DNA of 22,075 nucleotides from a virus. The notes beneath the pieces were generated by a model. The model was given only the letters and a program-made list of their open reading frames with translations. It was not told the origin of the DNA and did not search any database. The stretch lies in the IMG/VR virus record IMGVR_UViG_3300025430_001271, positions 1-22,075 of that record; one strand, written 5' to 3'. The position numbers and the translations under genes are program-made. Positions 17,466-22,075 of the stretch are shown here, piece after piece (within the stretch, counting starts at the first letter, position 1; each line of letters begins with the position of its first letter).

Positions 17466-18452
17466 ATGACAATTACAATTACAAACTTACCGTTACAAGG
17501 TACAGTTTATGACAATACACTGATTCCCGTTGAAACTTCGGGCACAACCGGACATATTGCAGCCAGTTCAATCAAGAGTTATGTAAGCTCGGCTACATTG
17601 ACTTCGGTCACTGCAACCTCGGGAACTTTTGGCAGCATGGGCGTTACTGGTGCAATCACCGCTGGAGGAGCAATCACCGCTGCAAGTCTTACCACTAGCG
17701 GAGATGTTCTAATTAACGGAAATTTGATCATAGTTGGACTTGAGAATGTCAGTGGAAATTTAACAGCCGCTAATATATTTGGTAATTTGTCAGGTAACCT
17801 GACCGGTAATGTGCAAAGCCCTTCTTCGGGTGGTAATGTTACTATTGGTAACTTGACAGCTTATGTCACATACCCAAATCAGCCCTATATCACTAACTTG
17901 GGCAATATCACCCTCAACAGACTAACAGCCAATGCCAACATTGCCGGTGGCAACTTGTCTATTTCGGGTATCAGTGTATACGGCGGTGCCATATTGCCCA
18001 CCAGCAACGCAGCAGCAGTCAATATTGGGTCCACTAGCAATTGGTTCAACAACATCTATGGTACCGCAGTTCACGCACTCTACGCTGACTTGGCTGAACG
18101 CTACACCAGTGACAGTCAATATCTTCCAGGCACTGTGGTGGTTTTTGGAACTGACACCGAGGTCACAGCCAGTTACCAGCCAGGCGATGTGCGTGTGGCA
18201 GGTGTAGTAAGTACCAATCCTGCTTACACAATGAATGCTGGCATTGACGGAGTTGATGTAGCACTGCAAGGACGTGTGCCCTGTCAAGTAACTGGCACTG
18301 TGAACCGCGGAGATATGATGGTGACAAGTGCAATCCCTGGGGTAGCAATGGCCAGCAGCGCACCTGCAACAGGTTCTGTAATTGGCAAGGCCCTGGGAAC
18401 ACATACTGGATCAAGTGTGGGCTTGATAGAAGTAGTTGTGGGCAGAATTTAA
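17466..18452 (+). CDS. Tail fibre / baseplate-attached structural protein with conserved C-terminal domain
   Basis: This is a 328-residue fibre-like protein. Residues 1-40 (MTITITNLPLQGTVYDNTLI) resemble the short attachment N-terminus of many phage fibres. Residues about 40-185 are low-complexity beta repeats rich in G, N, T and S (GAITAGGAITAASLTTSGDV; NLSGNLTGNV), typical of a trimeric shaft. From residue 186 (NIGSTSNWFNNIYG) a globular C-terminal domain starts: LYADLAERY, then LPGTVVVFG, then VRVAGVVSTNPAYTMN, VALQGRVPCQVTG, and GLIEVVVGRI at the end. I recall nearly the same domain ending structural proteins of T4-like cyanophages. Its layout also recalls the Peptidase_G2 self-cleaving chaperone domain, but I cannot identify a cleavage residue. 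The Cys in RVPCQVTG is the only one seen. The receptor is unknown. Confidence 0.8.
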   Translation: MTITITNLPLQGTVYDNTLIPVETSGTTGHIAASSIKSYVSSATLTSVTATSGTFGSMGVTGAITAGGAITAASLTTSGDVLINGNLIIVGLENVSGNLTAANIFGNLSGNLTGNVQSPSSGGNVTIGNLTAYVTYPNQPYITNLGNITLNRLTANANIAGGNLSISGISVYGGAILPTSNAAAVNIGSTSNWFNNIYGTAVHALYADLAERYTSDSQYLPGTVVVFGTDTEVTASYQPGDVRVAGVVSTNPAYTMNAGIDGVDVALQGRVPCQVTGTVNRGDMMVTSAIPGVAMASSAPATGSVIGKALGTHTGSSVGLIEVVVGRI

Positions 18453-18453
18453 C

Positions 18454-18461
18454 GATAAATA
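18454..18461 (+). promoter_or_regulatory. Putative T4-type late promoter upstream of the tail-collar-like gene
   Basis: GATAAATA starts two bases after the fibre stop and ends 22 bases before the ATG at 18484. This is the third box with nearly identical spacing. AGAGAACC, about eight bases before the ATG, is a possible weak ribosome-binding sequence. Confidence 0.45.
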
Positions 18462-18483
18462 TAAAATAACTAGAGAACCAAAC

Positions 18484-19131
18484 ATGAGCAAAGATACAGT
18501 ACGCCAACCAGACGATCTAAGTGGAATTTATGTAGCAGGCCACATCAAAATTTTCAACCCTGAGTCAGGCGAAGTGTTTGTCAACAAACGCAATGCTATT
18601 CACTACGAAAACATCAGTACAGCATTGGGTTACATGTTGGCCAACAAGGGTCAAAACTACATTTACGAAATGCACTTTGGCAATGGCGGTACCAGTGTTG
18701 ACCCAACCGGCGTTATCACTTACTTGCCACCCAACACCACAGGACAAAGCAGTAACCTGTACAGTGCAACCTACAGCAAAGTGGTAGACGATACTGCTGC
18801 GGCCAACGGAAATCCTGCACAAAACTACATACAGGTTCGTCACATTCCGGGACAAGTCTACACCGATATCTTGGTCAGTTGTTTGTTAGATTACGGCGAG
18901 CCTGCGGGACAAAGTGCGTTTGACAACAGTCAAACTTTGACAGATACTTATACTTTTGACGAACTGGGCTTGTTTGGACGCAGCACTGATGGTACTACAG
19001 GACTGACAACTACAGGCCCCATGCTTACACACGTGGTTTTTCACCCAGTACAAAAATCATTGAATAGACTTATTCAAGTGGATTACACAGTTCGTATTCA
19101 AACACTAACCAACTTGAGCGCGATTGGATAA
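18484..19131 (+). CDS. Tail-collar-like / baseplate-associated structural protein
   Basis: The start was set at the ATG at 18484 (215 residues): a longer reading from a TTG at 18436 would overlap the fibre gene and run through the promoter-like box. The protein opens with MSKDTVRQPDDLSGIYVAGH and a KIFNPESGEVF strand pair. It then has a helix (ENISTALGYMLANKG), the stretch IYEMHFGNGG, a polar loop with NLYSATYSKVVDD, and TYTFDELGLFGRSTDG, followed by LTHVVFHPVQKSLNR. The order helix, GNGG, LY-x-x-x-Y, x-E-L-G-L-F resembles the N-terminal tail-collar region of P2 gpH-type fibres, which joins fibres to the baseplate. That comparison is by pattern only. Homologous-looking unnamed proteins sit near fibre genes in aquatic T4-like phages. 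It is followed three bases later by the next gene, so coupling is likely. Confidence 0.7.
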   Translation: MSKDTVRQPDDLSGIYVAGHIKIFNPESGEVFVNKRNAIHYENISTALGYMLANKGQNYIYEMHFGNGGTSVDPTGVITYLPPNTTGQSSNLYSATYSKVVDDTAAANGNPAQNYIQVRHIPGQVYTDILVSCLLDYGEPAGQSAFDNSQTLTDTYTFDELGLFGRSTDGTTGLTTTGPMLTHVVFHPVQKSLNRLIQVDYTVRIQTLTNLSAIG

Positions 19132-19134
19132 TAA

Positions 19135-20310
19135 ATGTCATACTTAATTAATAAAACAACCGGTGAACTACTAGTTACGCTACTTGATGGTACTGCTGAT
19201 GGTCCGGACATAAACCCTGGCTTGAATGTAGCCGACATTGATTTGTTTGGTAAAAACTATCCCTTGTATGGTCTTTATCAAAATGAAAATTTTATCAAAT
19301 TATTGCAAAACTTTGCTGGAACTACTGCACCAGCTAAACCCTTGCAAGGTGAGTTATGGTATGATCTCACAACTGGCCTATTAAAAATCTACACTGGCAC
19401 ACAATTTATTCCAGTAAGCCCGGTAATTATTTCAAACTCAGCACCCACTACCACACTGGTGGGAGCGCAATGGTGGGATATTACCAACCAACAGTTGAGC
19501 ATGTGGAATGGTAGTTCTTTTACCTTGATCGGTCCAGCGTATAAAGCGCCCGAAGGCAAGAGTGGTGCAATCGTTGAAGATGTTCTCGACACTGTGGCAG
19601 TGACCCATACCATCATCAAGTTCTATCACAATAACAACGTGGTGGCAATTAGCAGTTTTGACCCAATATTTACACTCAGTGCAGCCAACCCCATAACAGG
19701 TTTTAGCACAATTGGCCCAGGATTTACCTTGGCAACAGGTGTGGCCAACAACTTGTTTTACGGAACAGCAGTCAACAGTCAACAGCTGGGCAATATTGCC
19801 GCTGTCAACTATGCCCGCAATGATATTGACAGCACATTCTATGGCAATGTCACAATTGGTGGCGGCAATCTTGTGATATCAACCAATGCCAGCATTGGTA
19901 CTGCTAAATTTCTCAACAACAACTTAAATGGCAACATCAGCTTCCATGCCAACATTGGCGGTGTAAGCACTCGTGTGTTGCACATCAATGCTGTCACCAG
20001 TGAAGTTGTGGTCAACACCAATCCTACTAGCTCTTTGGGTGTTGTCACCAAGCAGTACAGCGACAACAGTATTGCAACAGCAATCGCACCACTTGCTCCA
20101 AGCTATAGTCCAACATTCACTGGAGTACCCACAGTACCAAATTTGGTATTGGCCAGTGCAAATACTGCACAGGTTGCATCAATGGCATCTGTACAAAATG
20201 CCATCACCAACGGAAATACTGCACCTTGGCTGGGAAGTCAAAAGACAGTAAGCACAAGTTTACCCACTAACGGCTCAGGCAACCCCGGCGACTTCTGGTT
20301 TCAAATCTAA
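19135..20310 (+). CDS. Tail fibre protein with W-rich N-terminal repeats
   Basis: This is a 391-residue protein whose N-terminus (SYLINKTTGELLVTLLDGTA, then LFGKNYPLYG, LYQNENFIKLLQNFAG) is the standard opening of a fibre family in T4-like cyanophages. Two units of about 40 residues follow: PLQGELWYDLTTGLLKIYTG and LVGAQWWDITNQQLSMWNGS, each ending in an aromatic-rich strand. The middle (about 215-290) is beta-strand rich (NVTIGGGNLVISTNASIG). At about 300-335 there is VVTKQYSDNSIATAIAPLAP and then SPTFTGVPTVPNL, the usual switch between fibre segments. The protein ends with NPGDFWFQI, which looks like the first third of another W-rich unit. The start follows the previous stop by three bases and the stop precedes the next ATG by three. 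No cysteine was noticed. It is probably a host-contacting or linking fibre. Confidence 0.8.
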   Translation: MSYLINKTTGELLVTLLDGTADGPDINPGLNVADIDLFGKNYPLYGLYQNENFIKLLQNFAGTTAPAKPLQGELWYDLTTGLLKIYTGTQFIPVSPVIISNSAPTTTLVGAQWWDITNQQLSMWNGSSFTLIGPAYKAPEGKSGAIVEDVLDTVAVTHTIIKFYHNNNVVAISSFDPIFTLSAANPITGFSTIGPGFTLATGVANNLFYGTAVNSQQLGNIAAVNYARNDIDSTFYGNVTIGGGNLVISTNASIGTAKFLNNNLNGNISFHANIGGVSTRVLHINAVTSEVVVNTNPTSSLGVVTKQYSDNSIATAIAPLAPSYSPTFTGVPTVPNLVLASANTAQVASMASVQNAITNGNTAPWLGSQKTVSTSLPTNGSGNPGDFWFQI

Positions 20311-20313
20311 TAT

Positions 20314-22035
20314 ATGACTATACCTAATGCAGCAGCTAGATACGGCCTAGGAGTCACATACGTAGAAAACTCCGGGACTTGGAATCCACTTAAAGGTATG
20401 TGGATTAACAATGCAGACGGAACTTGGCATCCAGTTAAAACTGGCTGGGTAGCACACGAGGACGGAACTTGGGAGCGTATCTACCCAACCCCTAAAGGTA
20501 TTTTTACACCCAATGTGGCCAGTCTCAATGCCAGTCCCTATCAATATCATTACACAGGCAATCTAAAGTTTCAAGTTACCAATACTGGCGACTATACTTT
20601 GGTCATTAACAATGCTTCAGTCACTGACAACTTTGGAAATTACAATACATCAACTTTTACTTCATCAAACGCATTTCCAATCACACTAGAGACCAATGCA
20701 TCTACAACTTTTACTAGCATCATCTATGGCGGTATTAGTGGTGGCATTTTTACAGGCGGCAATATTGGCACTTTTACTGGCAATATCAATTTCACAAACT
20801 ACACAGGGTATCTAGGTTATGCAAACGTAAATTATCCAGTGGTGGTAAATGTGTTACCCGACTTCAACGGCATTGGGTCCAATGTAGCTGCATTGTCAAA
20901 TGTGTCTTATTATCAATACGAGACACCAACAGCACAAATTGTCACAATTACCAATACTGGCAATGGCGCCGACTTGCATATATCAAATATCACTAGTCAA
21001 CACGGTTATGTTATAGCATCCACAGCAAATTTGACAGCAAACGTTATTGGATATAATTTTAACACTTACACAGGAAACGTTGCTCAACTGGCAGTAACAC
21101 CAGTGGCAGGATTGTCCACTGGAACATACAAAGATACGGTAGTGATCACTAGCGATGCCCTAAATGCTCCAGTATATAAAATACCGGTCACTGTCAATGT
21201 AATTACACCAAATGGCAGGGATGTTCTTGAGACCGAGGGCAGCTATACTTGGACAGTTCCTGCCCATGTATATCGTATTCGTCTGTTCTCAGTTGGTAGC
21301 GGTGCTGGGGGTGGTGCCGGAGTGTCAAATTATTCTACACAGCAAGGCGGATCCGGGGGCGGCGGTGGATCAGGTGGATACCAATACAGTTCCAGCTTGA
21401 CTGTTGTTCCTGGAGAAACATTGACTATATCCATTGGTGTTCCGGGCGGAGCAGGTACTAAATCGGTTGGCATTTATAGCACTATTACAAACTATGGTGT
21501 TTGGAGTAGTTTTATGAACAACTATGCAGTTTGGGTAAGTGCCAATGGTATCGGGCCAGTCAATCGCTATGTGGGAACAAAACGTTTGGTCACATTCCCA
21601 GTTACTGGCAATTATACATTTTCTGCACAGGCTGATAACAGCGTTATCGTCGGTGTTGATGGTGTACAAAAATTAACTTCTAGTTCTTACAGTACATCAA
21701 CCACTGCCTCAGTCAGTATCACTCAAGGCAGTCATGTTATTGAGTTTTTATCGCTTAACACCGGTGGCATAGGCGGATTTGCATTGACCATAGCAGATCC
21801 CACTTCAAATATCATATGGACCACTAGAACACTATTGGATCCATCGTCTGGATTTGATGGCGGCCCTACCACAGTTACTGGTAGTTTTGGCACTATTACA
21901 GTTGCGGGCGGTGTTGCTGGTGGCGGCGCATACAATGACTATTCTCCTCCCGGATACTATGGCGACGGACAAGGTGGCGAACCTGGCGACGAAGACAGCA
22001 CCGACGGTGCTGGCGACGGCGGCGGTGGCTGTTAA
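20314..22035 (+). CDS. Gly-rich adhesin with Ig-like and PA14-like segments
   Basis: This is a 573-residue, multi-segment tail-tip or fibre-tip protein. Residues 21-58 hold tandem Trp units (GTWNPLKGMWINNADGTW, then GWVAHEDGTWERIYP). Residues about 62-190 and 195-300 look like two Ig-like domains of the Hydin/choice-of-anchor-D kind (VTNTGDYTLVINNASV; ITNTGNGADLHISNI; KIPVTVNV). Residues about 305-385 start a glycine-rich adhesin fold (YTWTVPAHVYRIRLFSVGSG, then a G-rich loop and GETLTISIGVPGGAGT). A PA14-like insert occupies 386-510. The glycine-rich fold resumes with TGSFGTITVAGG and ends in a run of Gly, Asp and Glu closing with GGGGC. The final Cys is the only one seen. Gly-rich tips of this sort bind host receptors in several T4-like phages (for example the S16 and T2 gp38 adhesins), but no receptor can be inferred here. 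There is no signal peptide, as expected for a virion protein. Confidence 0.75.
   Translation: MTIPNAAARYGLGVTYVENSGTWNPLKGMWINNADGTWHPVKTGWVAHEDGTWERIYPTPKGIFTPNVASLNASPYQYHYTGNLKFQVTNTGDYTLVINNASVTDNFGNYNTSTFTSSNAFPITLETNASTTFTSIIYGGISGGIFTGGNIGTFTGNINFTNYTGYLGYANVNYPVVVNVLPDFNGIGSNVAALSNVSYYQYETPTAQIVTITNTGNGADLHISNITSQHGYVIASTANLTANVIGYNFNTYTGNVAQLAVTPVAGLSTGTYKDTVVITSDALNAPVYKIPVTVNVITPNGRDVLETEGSYTWTVPAHVYRIRLFSVGSGAGGGAGVSNYSTQQGGSGGGGGSGGYQYSSSLTVVPGETLTISIGVPGGAGTKSVGIYSTITNYGVWSSFMNNYAVWVSANGIGPVNRYVGTKRLVTFPVTGNYTFSAQADNSVIVGVDGVQKLTSSSYSTSTTASVSITQGSHVIEFLSLNTGGIGGFALTIADPTSNIIWTTRTLLDPSSGFDGGPTTVTGSFGTITVAGGVAGGGAYNDYSPPGYYGDGQGGEPGDEDSTDGAGDGGGGC
21469..21843 (+). other. PA14-like beta-sandwich inserted in the glycine-rich adhesin (residues 386-510)
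   Basis: The segment contains YGVWSSFMNNYAVWVSANG, then LVTFPVTGNYTFSAQADNSV, IVGVDGVQKL, and QGSHVIEFLSLN followed by GGFALTIAD. This follows the PA14-type order: Tyr-x-Phe strand with A-D-N/D, V-x-V-D-G turn, then G-x-H-x-[I/L]-x-[F/L] strand. PA14 domains often bind glycans. The match is by pattern only. Confidence 0.5.
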
Positions 22036-22051
22036 TCAAATTTGACTTACT

Positions 22052-22075
22052 ATGAACTTTCAAACATTCAATGAC
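22052..22075 (+). CDS. Start of a downstream gene, 3' partial
   Basis: An ATG 16 bases after the adhesin stop opens a frame reading MNFQTFND up to the window end. Only eight codons are visible and no clear ribosome-binding site precedes them. The call rests on the tight packing of same-strand genes. The product cannot be named. Confidence 0.35.

Noticed and set aside
17922-18404. 160-codon open frame on the - strand
   Set aside because: Lies wholly opposite the fibre gene, whose C-terminal domain is clearly conserved on the + strand; the antisense translation is Cys/His-rich nonsense.
18436-18483. TTG start extending the tail-collar-like protein by 16 residues
   Set aside because: It would overlap the fibre gene's end and translate the ATAAATA box; the ATG at 18484 has the same spacing to the box as two other genes.

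Overview
The window reads as a tail and baseplate block from a T4-like contractile-tailed bacteriophage (a myovirus). All convincing genes lie on the + strand, are packed end to end, and encode only virion proteins. The strongest anchors are a gp25-family baseplate wedge protein, a gp6-like wedge protein, a tail-fibre C-terminal domain of the type common in marine T4-like cyanophages, and ATAAATA motifs at gene junctions that resemble T4-type late promoters. The host cannot be read from the sequence. The similarity in style is to aquatic T4-like phages, and no metabolic, replication, tRNA, integrase or bacterial gene is present.

Layout. Bases 3-1187 hold the 3' part of a cell-wall-degrading hub-type protein (transglycosylase-like domain plus M15 metallopeptidase); its start lies before the window. 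Bases 1195-1581 encode gp25 and 1634-5005 an enlarged gp6. Bases 5007-17435 encode one uninterrupted 4142-residue structural protein in the position where T4 has gp7. It carries an FG-GAP (integrin-like) beta-propeller, a flagellin-IN-like segment inside that propeller, carbohydrate-binding-like motifs and a family of internal repeats. Bases 17466-22035 encode four fibre or adhesin-type proteins: a fibre with a conserved C-terminal domain, a tail-collar-like protein, a fibre with W-rich repeats, and a Gly-rich adhesin with Ig-like and PA14-like parts. A further gene appears to begin at 22052.

How they fit together. gp25, gp6 and the giant protein would form the baseplate wedge and its periphery. 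The hub protein would open the peptidoglycan during tail contraction, and the four downstream proteins would form fibres that contact the host. Three junctions carry an [A/G]ATAAATA box 21-23 bases before the next start codon, suggesting late transcription units gp6-giant, fibre, and the 18484-22035 group. The other junctions are 1-16 bases long and look translationally coupled.

No gap between genes exceeds 55 bases. I saw no tRNA, CRISPR array, insertion sequence, convincing terminator hairpin or origin. A perfect 30-base palindrome sits exactly at bases 1-30 and may be a contig-end artefact.
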